The position numbers were made by a program, and so were the translations under genes. DNA of 64,000 bases from Sitta carolinensis. Taxonomy: Eukaryota; Chordata; Aves; Passeriformes; Sittidae. This document shows, piece by piece, positions 11,931 through 23,700 of this stretch (the first letter of the stretch is position 1; the number at the start of each line of letters is the position of its first letter). The stretch spans positions 7,486,452-7,550,451 of the forward strand of contig CM063294.1 in the NCBI GenBank assembly GCA_032173965.1, in the 5' to 3' direction. The notes below the pieces were generated by a model. The model searched no databases, was not told the DNA's origin, and was given only the letters and a program-made list of their open reading frames with translations.

Positions 11931-14639
11931 GGGTCAGGAGCTTTAAATGAAGGAACTGCACTGCAAGAAGGGACATGCTGGAGATGATACAGGGATCACA
12001 CCTGGAGGGGACCCTCAGCCCTGCCTTACAGCTTTCCAATCTCACCTGTACAGGACTGCAAAGCGTGCTCAGGGATGATTTACAGCCCTCACACCCCCCT
12101 AAATCCACAGTGAGAGTCAAGGGAGTATTACAAAAGCCCTTGTCAGCTCTACTTTGCAAAAGCACATTTTGGAGCTGTATTTGCTCAAGAAGTTCTATTT
12201 GTTTTACCAGCACAGGGTTACAAATCAAAAGGCTTCTCACCCACCCAAAGCTCAGCAAATCAAAACTGCAAAAGCTGAGGGGGGAAAAAAAAAATCAACC
12301 CTACTTTTTATGTGTAGCAATAGGTTTATTTCCTGAGATTTTAGTAGTGAAAATCCTTCTGATTCCTTCTGTCCCTCCTCCAGGACTTTGCAGGCGGCTC
12401 CCTCAAACCTGGGAATTTTCTTAAATGTGCCAAGACAAACCTCAGACAGCTCAGTTTGGTGCTGCTGTAAAACATCTGCATGGGAGGGGGTGCCTGGGTT
12501 TCAGTCCTGTCCAGACAGTAGGGAAATGTTCTGAGTAAAAACCTTTTTGGCTCCAGAACTCTGAGCACATACTGGGTCTTTGTGCTGACTTGCATGACAG
12601 CTTTCTCTCCGTGCCATGAAAAGAACCTTTCACCACACAGTCCCTGCCCGTTCCATGTCAGGAGGTAGGAAATGACACCATTTCCAACTCTCATTTCACC
12701 CTTTTCTGCCACAAAGTATTAATTTTGTAACCGTTAGCCCAGGCTTGTCTAATAAAACTGGATTTTATTCTTAAACATTAAAAAACCCCCAACCTTTGGT
12801 TCATGGTTTGGACACTGAAGGATAATCTGTACATTTAACTTGAAAAAGGAGCTGCTGTGGTTTTTATTCTGAAAGCTGCTATTTACACACAACCTAGAAT
12901 TCACTTTTATCACTCCTTCTGGCCTTTCAGGGGGTGTCTCGTTGCCACAAACTTCGCTTAAGATAAAAAAACTACAAGACAGAACAGAGGAAATTTCCAG
13001 TATCTGTTACCAACTGACTGCCATAAAATAAAGATACAGGGAGGTCCTGCAGTCTCCAAAAGTCATCAGACCTCCAGACTATTTCTGGAGCCCATCTGGG
13101 CCCTTCCTTCTGATCCCATGATGTGGCAGCATCTGCCTGGCTTCTGTTTTTGGGGGAGCACAACCTGCAGCCCAGGGCTGGCTTGGACTTCATTTGTCTG
13201 TGGCAAATCAGAGTCACCTTGGGAGTAAGAGAAAAATGAATTGTGAAACTCACTCCCCTGCTGAAATAACTGCTACAAGGTGAAATTTCAGATGTGAGCA
13301 TTTCAGAGTAGAAACAAAATCAAAAGTATTTTTCTACAACATCCCTCTCAGTTTTACTTATTTTTCTATATTTAAATTATCACTGTATGTGATCACCCCC
13401 CACCCTCATGTACCCCTTGCTAGACAGGAGAATGTACATGTACCAAACACTAATGCATAAATCCATAATCTAAAAAGACATGAACAATTTCTGGAGACTT
13501 GTAAAGGAGAAGCAGGTGAACCAGAAATCCGAGTTCCACACAAACTGAACCAGAGCTGGGCCTTTAGAAAATGCCCTTCCTAACAATATAAAAGGAAAGC
13601 ACATCACAGCATTTTGACAACTAAATCTTTGACCTACCTCTTGTTGGACAATGGCCTTTTTCAATTCATGTCTTTACTGTTGTGGAGGAACAAGGAAATT
13701 CAATATTACCATGATAACACCCAGATAAGCACAGAGACAACACTGCCTGCACCTTGGAGTTTGACAAAATTCTTCATATCCTCAAAATTCTTCATATCCT
13801 CCAGCAAAACATTCAAGCCACAAACATCTACTTCCACAAAGGACTGACAATAGCATGAATAATGAAAACCACGTTTAAGGAACACGTGTGAAAACAGCTT
13901 TTGGCACAGTCACCAGCAGCCAAGCGGGAAAACCTGCAAAGCTGGACAATAAAACCTCACTTTTGTGAAATACGGGATCTGCTCCTCCTCCAAACATGGG
14001 ATCGCCTCACTTCTCCCGAGCAGCAGCAGCAGCCTCCAGCATTTTTGGGGGAGATCCCGTGGGATCTGCTCCCTGCTGGCAGCCAGATATTCCCGGGAAA
14101 TTTTGCTCCCTGCCAAGGGCAGCAGAGCGTGGTGCCTGCCCTGCCCTGGGGCAGCAGATCCCTCCAGCAGCTTCCATCCCACCTGGGTTTCTCGGGGAGA
14201 GTTTGCCAAGAAGCCCTTTCAGCTGTGTCAGGGCCCTTCTCCCAGCCTTTCAGCCAGCAGGGGAAGTGGGACACTGAGGAAGAGGTGCCCAAAGGAATTC
14301 CCGCAGGCAGCAGCTGCCAGCCCAGCCCAGGGCATCCTCGTGCCGGGCTGCCCAGTGGAGAGACGGCCCCATCCCAATGGAAACCCAGCGGCGCTGCGCT
14401 GCTTAATGCAACCGCGTCGGTCGCCGCGTTCCAATTAATAAAAATTAATAAAAATAAATTAAAATTAATAAAACTCCCCAGGAAGAACCCGCACGCCGTG
14501 TACCTCCTGGCACAGTGGGTTTTTTTCGAGCGCTCTAGAAGCCAAACCAACATTTACGGCCCCGGCGGAGCGAAAGGGAAGCGAGAGCAACAATTTATCC
14601 TTTAACGCAACATTCACTTTCACCCTCGGGGTTTCACCT

Positions 14640-15130
14640 CCCTCCTAGCCAGCTTCCTTACGGCTTCCAGGCGCATTTTCCCCCTCTCTCCCTGCTGCTC
14701 CCGGGGCTCCGAGCCGGCGCCGCTGCCCCCTGCCCGCCCCCTGCCCTGGGCACTCACCGCCCGCGGCTCCCCGGGCACGGCTGGCACCGACGGACAGAGC
14801 TACGGACACACAGACGGAGGGACAGAGGGAGTGACAGACGGAGTTACAGAGGGACAGACGGACAGAGGGAGTTACAGAGGGACAGACGGACGGAGGGACC
14901 GCCCCGCTCCGGGCAGAGCCGCGCCCCTTCCACCGGGGCACTTCCGAAGGGATCCCGCGTGTGCAGAGTACGGGAAGCCAGGGAAAGGCAGCTCCTGCTC
15001 CTTCCCCCTGCACTCAGCGCCTTTTAAACTGGGCTGTAGGCTCGGTAATGGGAGGTGGAGTGCGAGTAAACTTTGCGCCGGTGGGGAGCAGGGACGGTCT
15101 CCGGCCCCTTTTTGCTCCGGGGTTCCCTAA
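14640..15130 (-). promoter_or_regulatory. SLC26A2: CpG-rich SLC26A2 promoter and probable untranslated exon 1
   Basis: This is a local GC- and CpG-rich island in otherwise AT-rich DNA. On the minus strand a strong splice donor (GGCG|GTGAGTG) lies at 14752-14758, with its exon side at 14758 and above. That is the expected position for the 5' untranslated exon of SLC26A2, whose first coding exon starts two bases before the ATG. The transcription start is not defined. A run of GACAGACGGA-like units (14786-14896) falls in or next to this exon. Confidence 0.6.
14786..14896. repeat. GACAGACGGA/GAGTTACAGAGG tandem array
   Basis: About 110 bp of interleaved 'gacagacgga' and 'gagttacagaggg' units, copied roughly eight times. 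The array overlaps the predicted SLC26A2 exon 1/promoter. Confidence 0.85.
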
Positions 15131-15350
15131 GATGCTGGCGAGGATGAAGGATCCTTGGCAATGCGGGTATTAAAAATTAAAAATTTCTGCTACGTGCTCT
15201 GCTCCTGTCTCTGGGCTGGAGGTTCAGCCCCTTTTTGCTCTGGGTTCCCTAAGATGCTGGCGAGGATGAAGGATCCTCGCCAATGTGAGTATTAAAAATT
15301 AAAAATTTCTGCTACGTGCTCTGCTCCTGTCTCTGGGCTGGAGGTTCAAG
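15103..15350. repeat. 123-bp direct tandem duplication
   Basis: Two near-identical copies start with 'cccctttttgctc' at 15105 and 15228, continue through 'aagatgctggcgaggatgaa' and end with 'ctgggctggaggttca'. They sit immediately upstream of the SLC26A2 CpG-rich promoter. Few differences between the copies imply a recent event. Confidence 0.95.
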
Positions 15351-16800
15351 GCCAGAGGGGCCATGCCCAGCCTTGTCTGCCTTCCTGTCCCCGTTGCACA
15401 GAAAAGCAGACGTTTCTTTTCAAGTCAAACATTGCCCAATATTTACATTCCAGGTGGAACCTTGAGCTGTCACAAAACCCCATCAATACACGGTTGGAGC
15501 AAACGAAGCCAACTTCAAGCCTGCAGAATTCATGCTCTTGTCTTTCGGTGTTAAGCAAATGCTGTAAACCTTACTGTAGAAATACTGAATATTTCCATAG
15601 GAAACCTTTCCCTTCTCCATGAGGGTTTATTAGATGTCATGGTAACCAGAACAGGCAATTGCAATGGAAATGGAAATGGAAGAGCTCCCTCCTCTCCCCT
15701 GACTGTCCATTGTCAAAACCAGATTCATCCCAATCCCTTTAGGGAGTTCCACAGGGGTTTTAATTGAGTTTGAAGTATATGGTGACTCCAAGACAACCAG
15801 AGCAAATCCTGGGGATGAGTGACATCTATGACAAAAGCATTCAAAGCCTTTTGTTGTAGGGACTCTGCAGAATCCTAATAAAAAATCACAAACCCAAGCA
15901 AGGGTGCTCCAGCATTTTCATTCTTGTTCCAGAAGCACAGGCTGTGGAAAAACTTGGATTGTCCAATACATCATGTCTTTGTGGGAGAAACAGGGAAATA
16001 ATATATTCTTAGAACATAATATTAAAAGAAAAAAAAATCCCAAGCATTATTATTTTTCTGGACCTAAAAAAATTAGGCTTTTTTTCTTATTATTTTTAGA
16101 CTAATTTTCTAAAAAATGGGTGGAAAAAAATCCAGGCAATTATTTAAGATAATTAAATAATTTCACTTCCAACTGCTTTCCTGTTCTCGAGGTATATTAA
16201 GCTTTATGGTTAATGTATTTCTGTGCTAAGGGAACTTGTGGCCTTGGAGAAATGTGCCTCTGGGCTCTTCACACTCCAGAATCTCCTGCCAAGGAGCTGG
16301 GCTTTGCTGACACAAAAATGCCAGCGTGTGCCTTCTGCCCATCCCACCCAGCCTGACCTGGCAAACCCGCTGCTTCTACAGATCACATCATCCTTGGAAT
16401 AGCAAATCTTCACAGCCCACTTGATCAGACTGCAAAATAATCCTGGAAATGCCTTTATTGCAGTGCCCAGGTGCTGCTGGGCAGCCCTGGGAGCCTTGCC
16501 CCCTTGCCTTTTGCCCAGCAAGGACAACATGGCATGTCATGCCCTGGTGCCACCTGGCTCTGGGGCTGCCTGGGCTGTTGTCAGCCTCTCTCCATAAACC
16601 CCACAGGCAATGGCTCTGCCTGCCTCTTCCCAGCTCTTCCCAGGCTCCCAGCCCAGCGTTATCACTCTGCAGATAAAGGCAGCCTGCCATTTCCCCTGGC
16701 TCTCAGCTGCTTTGTGCCACCTGCTCCCAGCCTCGGGTAAGGAGCCTCCTGCCCTCCTGGCACCTCCCTGCCCCGTGCCTTGGTCCTGCTGGTCCTGCTC
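15351..16800. other. intergenic, no gene seen
   Basis: No conserved coding exon on either strand. The first part is AT-rich (15900-16200). From 16380 the sequence becomes GC-richer, leading into the minisatellite. Confidence 0.5.
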
Positions 16801-17918
16801 CGTGGGAGGATAGCTGGGTTATGCTGGAAGTGGTTACAGCTCCTGGGAGGATGGCTGGGTTATGCTGGAAGTGGTTACAGCTCCATGGGAGCATGGCTGG
16901 GTTATGCTGGAAGTGGTTACAGCTCCATGGGAGGATGGCTGGGTTGTGCTGGAAGTGGTTACAGCTCCATGGGAGGATGGCTGGGTTATGCTGGAAGTGG
17001 TTACAGCTCCTGGGAGGATGGCTGGGTTATGCTGGAAGTGGTTACAGCTCCTGGGAGGATGGCTGGGTTATGCTGGAAGTGGTTACAGCTCCATGGGAGG
17101 ATGGCTGGGTTGTGCTGGAAGTGGTTACAGCTCCATGGGAGGATGGCTGGGTTGTGCTGGAAGTGGTTACAGCTCCATGGGAGGATGGCTGGGTTATGCT
17201 GGAAGTGGTTACAGCTCCATGGGAGGATGGCTGGGTTATACTGGAATGGTTACAGCTCCATGGGAGCATGGCTGGGTTATGCTGGAAGTGGTTACAGCTC
17301 CATGGGAGGATGGCTGGGTTATGCTGGAAGTGGTTACAGCTCCATGGGAGGATGGCTGGGTTATGCTGGAAGTGGTTACAGCTCCTGGGAGGATAGCTGG
17401 GTTATGCTGGAAGTGGTTACAGCTCCATGGGAGGATGGCTGGGTTATGCTGGAAGTGGTTACAGCTCCATGGGAGGATGGCTGGGTTATACTGGAAGTGG
17501 TTACAGCTCCATGGGAGGATGGCTGGGTTATGCTGGAAGTGGTTACAGCTCCATGGGAGGATGGCTGGGTTATGCTGGAAGTGGTTACAGCTCCTGGGAG
17601 GATAGCTGGGTTATGCTGGAAGTGGTTACAGCTCCTGGGAGGATGGCTGGGTTGTGCTGGAAGTGGTTACAGCTCCATGGGAGGATGGCTGGGTTATACT
17701 GGAAGTGGTTACAGCTCCATGGGAGCATGGCTGGGTTATGCTGGAAGTGGTTACAGCTCCATGGGAGGATGGCTGGGTTATGCTGGAAGTGGTTACAGCT
17801 CCTGGGAGGATGGCTGGGTTATGCTGGAAGTGGTTACAGCTCCTGGGAGGATGGCTGGGTTATGCTGGAAGTGGTTACAGCTCCATGGGAGCATGGCTGG
17901 GTTATGCTGAAGTGGTTA
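16801..17918. repeat. 41/42-bp minisatellite, about 27 copies
   Basis: The unit is GGGAGGATGGCTGGG-TTATGCTGG-AAGTGGTTACAGCTCC(A)T. Copies with 'ctccatggg' are 42 bp and copies with 'ctcctggg' are 41 bp, so the reading frame slips between copies. Homogeneity is high; the common variants are TTGTG/TTATA and GGAGCATGG/GGAGGATAG. All long open frames here are repeat artefacts. Confidence 0.98.
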
Positions 17919-20750
17919 AAAATGAGATATTTTCTCTCCTTGCCCTTCCCTCCCTCTACAGCTTGCAGCGCTGATTCCAGCCTGAATTTTCACATTGTTA
18001 CACTGAGTTTGGAGCTGGAGAAGGTGGAACTGCCTGGTTCCCAGTGAGTTCTACCAGAGCTGGGACAAACTTTCCTCCCCTCCCTGACCTGCTGGGCTGG
18101 GAAGGCTCTAATCTATGTCACACACACAGGTCTCTGTGTGGCAGGTCTGACTTACTTAGAAAACCCATCAGACTAAGGAACAGAGAGAAGCCCATCCTAA
18201 TGCCTGAAAGGCATTTAATTTAATTCAGTCACATCATTCAGTGCTTGGCAAATCCAAAAAAGAAGAGCTAAAACAAGCTGCTTTTAAAGGCTTCCATCAA
18301 GGAGGAGACAAATGCCAAGTAAAAATTGAGTGGTTGGAGGGGAGAGGGCATAATACAAAAGGGAAGATGCAATGAATCAGAGTTCTTAACTAATCCAAAT
18401 ACTTAAGCCATAAAGATATCACAAAGAAATAAGCTCTGCCCGTATCTCAGGACAATTATACTGTAATCAAGAAGAGTGTTCAGCACAAATCTCTGTGCAG
18501 GATTGCTGCACTCTCAGCGTGTGTCACAGTCCAATGTTGTCACTTAGAGTCATGTAATTAGGTGATAAAATTTTCAGAGTGCTGATGTTTGTTAGACAGC
18601 TAGTTAAATAATTACTGGACTCAGTGTGTATTCTCACCCTGCTTTCATCCAGTCTTTCAGCTCTTTGCTTTCTCAAGGCTAAGGCATGGAACCTTAAAAC
18701 AAGTCACCAATTCTGAGGAGTCTCCTAGCAAACAAGCAAACGAATGGGGGAATTAAACTACACCATCTAACTCAGAAGTTCCACCTTCCCAGATACTCAT
18801 TGTCATCCAAAAGCTTCATGAGCCTGCAGCAGGGTTACAAACCCCACGTTTGAGCAAGGGTTGCTGCCTGCAGGGATTTGCAGCACTGCAGGAACTCTGT
18901 CTGCAGCAGCAGCACCGACCTGCACTGGCTGCTCCCTTCAGCTGGCAGCCAGAGAGAAACCCAGGTCAGGACAAGTGCTGAAGGACAGGCTCATTCCTTT
19001 TGCCTCCTCTGAGTGGCTGAGAGCAGCTGCCCTTTGTGCCTTGCTGGCTTCGAGCAGGCAGGAATATTTCCAAAGTCACCTTGAGCAACCACCGAGCTCC
19101 CAAAATTTGGTGGCGCACTTTGTGTTCTGCTGACGATTGATGGGTGCAGCAGAGCCAGGGCTGAGCACACAGCACAGCCTGGAGAGTCCATTTAAACCAG
19201 GAAGGTGTTATTCTAACATCCTGATGTTGTTCCAAACCTGAGATGGACTGCTGTGTTCATTTTTAATCCCTGAAATCAGGTACGTGTTAATTACCACAAG
19301 TGACAGAACAGAGTTGTAGCCACGAGTCCTGTAAAAGCACAGAGAGCTTCAGCCTTGATTTTTAAGGAGTCTACCCACAAAAAAATGCTCTCAACAACTA
19401 ATATGAAACCCTCCAGCCTTGCTTACGTGTATCTAGAGCCATTTATTTGGTTATTCAGCCACACAGTGATAACAGAGTCACCATAAATCATCATACAAAA
19501 GGATAATTCGACCTATGAATGGTACAGTCCACAGTTGGCAATGCAGCAACAGTTGGAGATTTTTTTTTATGTTCATCCTAATTCTCAGCACTTACCGAAA
19601 AAATTTTCATATGTTACAGAATCGATTTGAATGCAAGGTAGGAGGGGAGATCAAAAACACGTGGCAGGTTCTCATTATTAGAGGTAATTTTGCGTAATAT
19701 TTAAGTTTTTATTTCCATCTCAGTTCTGACTTCTGTTTTTTGTATCTCCCTTATGTCTGGGCTTAGGAGCATAAAAATTCTCCAACATGTACATAAATGA
19801 CTCTTCAGCTGCAATCTTTTCCTGCAGTAGGAATAAACAAGATGAAAAAGTTTCATTTACTGTAAAATAAAGTTGTATTTTATAATATTTGACAAGCTGC
19901 TTCCAAATAGAGCATCGCCTTGTCTCAGAAAAAAAATATTTCTTTCCCTGAGCTGTTCTGAGTGACTGTCTGGTTCTGTGTAGAGCACAGCCACTGACTG
20001 AGCTCACAAGAGAAATAAATGGCCATACACACAGATTAAAAAAATTACCTCTAGATTTGCTCCAAAAGTTAAAAAGTGGTGAAGAAACTACGATCTTCTT
20101 TTGAATTTATCAATTAAGAAAACAATCATTTGCAAACTGAACTTTAGTTGCAGCAATTGAAGGAATAATTCTTAAAAATCTTTTGTATAGCTTCTGAGTA
20201 ACATTTATTTTAAAAAGCTTGTAGAAAAGATGCCCTGCTGTGCCCAGCAGATGTAGATTTGAGCACTGGACTAGTGCTATCTGCAGAGAAATACTGTTCA
20301 CACATTTCATATCTCCTGCAGCAGCTGGATTTGCCCAGGGAACCTTTTCAGGTCCTGAGTTTGCTCCAGCTCCTGCCCAGTTGGTGGGAACCCCTCCTGG
20401 CCTTTCCTTGGAACAGCTCAGGGTTTTCCTGTGTGCTGAAGCAAACCCAGTGTCTCCCTCAGGCTGAGGATAAATGATTCCCCTGGGGAGTTCCCAGAGA
20501 TTCCTGCCCAGTGCAGATTTTGAGAGCTGTGCCCTGAGGCTGCACACTCTGGCAGGGACAGGAGAGACACACAACAAAATGCTGATCACATTGTTAGGTG
20601 GGAGATTTTCTCTGCAAGACTCACAGCCCCAAGCCAGAGTCCTGAGGAATAAACAGTATTTTTGAACACTTACATTCTGCAGAGGTATCAGTAGGTGAAG
20701 CCTCACTGTAAAGAAATGGTGTTGAATGTTAGAGGCTTGTAAAACACAAA
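17919..20750. other. intergenic between SLC26A2 and TRIM-A, no gene seen
   Basis: Mostly AT-rich unique sequence. I find no conserved exon, RNA gene or clear transposon on either strand. Part of it may be TRIM-A 3' UTR, but no poly(A) site can be placed with confidence. Confidence 0.45.
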
Positions 20751-23700
20751 TCACATCTTGTTAATAGCAGAAAAAGAGAGGTGGATAGATCTGACTCTCT
20801 TAAGGTGAAGGACAGCCTTCATGACTCTGCTTAGGCCTCCTTGAAACTGAAGCAGGAAAGTGCAGGACATACAGTCCTTAAATGAACAACTGGAGAAATA
20901 TGCAGGGAACATTCTGTAATAAAGAAAAGGATTTACCTGCTGCGCTCCACTTAGCTGGTGAACACTACCTAAAAAAGAAAAATAGAGAAGAAGGGTTAAC
21001 CAAGCTGTTAACAAACCTACATCAAGTGCAGGGCTGGGTTCTGTCCCCTTGGATCTCCTGGTCAGAGATAAACCAGGAGGGGATGGGGCTGGGCAAACAC
21101 AGAGGATGTTTCTTGACAGCAGGACTGAGCACCCACAACTTGGGAAGTCAATGGGAGCAGGAAACCACAGCAGAGAGAGGAGAAACTGGCCTTGCACTGC
21201 TTAGGAGCAGACCTGTTCCTTGCTATCCACAGAAACCTGCCCCCTGCCCCCTGCCCAGCAGGGACCCCAGGAACCCTGGACTCTCCATGGCCCCCATGGA
21301 GTCTCAGGACCCCCTGTCAGCCCCTCACAGCCCATGGAAGGGGATTGGGGTCCCTGTTCCCCACGGATCAGTGGGGCCGGGTCGGGGTCACTCACCATGC
21401 AAGTCCTCCAGCAGATATTCCAGCTGCATCAGGAACCTTGATCTCTGGGATTTGTACTGGTTCATTGCTCCCTTGTTCAGCTGCACTTCCTTCACCACCA
21501 CTCCCTCAGCACTCAGATCCAGACTGGCAATCCTAGGGCACAGAGAGTCACTGCACCAAGGAAAACCAGCCAGCATGCCATTCCTCACTGGGACAGAGTC
21601 TGCAAAGAGGAGAAGGCTTTGGCAACATGAATTACTGGGTCAACAGCCCTTTGTGAAGGTTGAGTGCCAATTGTTACATACTGTTATTTATTTGGCAATG
21701 CCTTTTGCTTACCGACCTGCACTGGAACTTTCAAATGCTGACAATGAGAGAGGAGGAGGAGTTTTGATAATGGCCATGTGTGAAGAGGGCCTTGGCTTGC
21801 TGCAGGCAGGCTCCTTCTGTTGTAGCAGTGACAGAACAAGACTGCCAAATGTAAGAAATGGTGTCCAGGTTTCTGGAAAATTACCTTGATCCCACAGGCT
21901 AGGATGTGACCTGTGGCACAGCTGTGAGTAACAGACAGAGCTGCAGCCCTGAGGTACACGGGGATTCCAAGTTCTCCTCACAATCCAAGTTTGAATTTGT
22001 GCAGGTTTAATTTGTGCAGGTTACAGAGGTGACATCTCAAATTCCAGGAGGATGCTTGAGCCAGCCCTTCGTGCAGCTGGGGCCTCCAGTGCTGCTGCAA
22101 AGCCTCTCGTGGATCTGGAACTGCTGGTGCAGTGCTGCCCCACTGAATTACAGCTGACACCCAGCAGAGGAAGTGGTAAGTTATAAATTAAAGATATCAC
22201 TTGCAAGAGAAGTGATAATAAATCTTTCTAGTTACCAAGCTTGTTCACAAGTCAAAAACTTAGTGAGAAATGAGCTGGTTACCTCTGCTGTCAAAAGCTG
22301 CTCCCTGGGAACTCAGCTGAGGGAGAGTCACCAATGTGCATGCAAGACAGTGCTACTGCAAACTGAACTCTAGGGGCTTTATCTCTGATAAACACAGTTT
22401 TCTGGTAATAAAAGCCAGTGGTTTCCATCAGAATGCAGCCAGGAAACTGAAATTTAAAAGGCCAAGTGTAACAGCAGGCAGGGATCTCTCATCCCTGTTA
22501 ATTGTGTGGATGTGGTGCCCCCTGGCTCAGGAGGAACAGGGAGCAGCTTTGCAGCACAGGGTGGTGGGACAGAGGGGCACAGGCAGTGGGGTTTGATCCC
22601 AGTTACCAACACCCTACTTTTTCAAAGAAGAAAACAAGTGTTATGAAGTGGAACATACCTGTCTGTGACCAGTTTCAGATCCTACCAAGAGGATTGCAAA
22701 AAAAACCAAAAACAAAAACCAAACATAAGTGTGATTTTCAGAAAGGTCACCTGGCTGAGAAATAGGCAGATTCATGAAGAACAGCAGAATACCACTGCTT
22801 ACTCTGAGGAAGAGGAAAACATCTGGTTGCTCTTTTATCTTCTGCAAAGCCTGAAGATTCTGCTCAGCCTGGTTTCTCTTGCGTTCCATTTTCTTCCTCT
22901 TGTTGGCAATGACTGCCAGTTCTGCTTCCTCACTAGACTGAAGGTGACTCAGGATGCAGCTCTTTCTCTTATCAAGCTCTGTCTTCGTACTTTCAAACAA
23001 ATCTTCCACCTGAGAAGTCAGTGTTTTGGTATTGATCTAAATGAAGAGATAAGAAAAAGGGGCACTGGCTCAGAAACTCCACCCTTCAGTTCAGTGTCTG
23101 CTTATCACTTAGGATTTTATCTGTCCTATACACTGGCTTTAGAAGGAAGCAGACAATAAACATTTGCTTAGAATATCTGATTCAACAGAGGCTTTTCCAA
23201 ATTCATCCTGATATAGTAACAAAGTCAGATGAATTTCAGCTACCAATATGAGAGCTTACTGGTAGACATTGAAAATCCCACCTGTAGATATAAATTGCTT
23301 TTCTTTTATTAAACAGGTAGAAAACTTTAAAAATGCATAATCTTATGTACAGTCTGTGGGCTGCCAGTCCTACAACCTGGTCTGTGAGACCACAATACAG
23401 GGTGGAATCCCCCAGCTGGATCCTCCTGTGGAGGAGCTGGGAGGCTGCAATAAAGCTTGGCTTCTGGCAGTTTCTCAAACCACTCTTTTCCCTTTCAATT
23501 CCTCTAATGGTACAGTTACCATCACTTATTGCTGGGAAACCGTGAAGAAAAGATGCTCGGAATTAGCAATAATCTGGATACCAACCTTGATCTGATTCTC
23601 ACTTTCCTGAAGCTTTTCTAGGGCAGTAACTAAAACACTTTTAGATTTCTGCAGCTCTGTCATGGTGTTGGAGAGTTTAACCTGGCAGAGGGAAAGACAG

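Larger units (their letters stand above)
9930..14757 (-). other. SLC26A2 5' intron
   Basis: This stretch lies between the probable untranslated first exon and the first coding exon and has no recognisable exon. It holds two CR1 fragments (11152-11360 and 11836-11930) and otherwise unremarkable unique sequence that becomes GC-rich from about 13990 toward the promoter. Confidence 0.6.

Noticed and set aside
16801..17918. Regular repeats resembling a CRISPR array
   Set aside because: No unique spacers between repeats and a vertebrate genomic context; this is a minisatellite.
16780..18047. Open frames of up to 376 codons on the plus strand (WKWLQLHGRMAG repeats)
   Set aside because: All are translations of the 41/42-bp minisatellite; equivalent frames exist in several registers with no start context, domain or splice structure.
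20878..20937. Alternative TRIM-A ending using a donor at 20936 and an acceptor at 20914
   Set aside because: It would require a 23-bp intron, too short to splice; reading through to the TGA at 20751 is preferred.
10000..21000. A B30.2/SPRY exon for TRIM-A
   Set aside because: No frame shows the LDP, WEVE or LDYE-type SPRY motifs; a profile search would be decisive.
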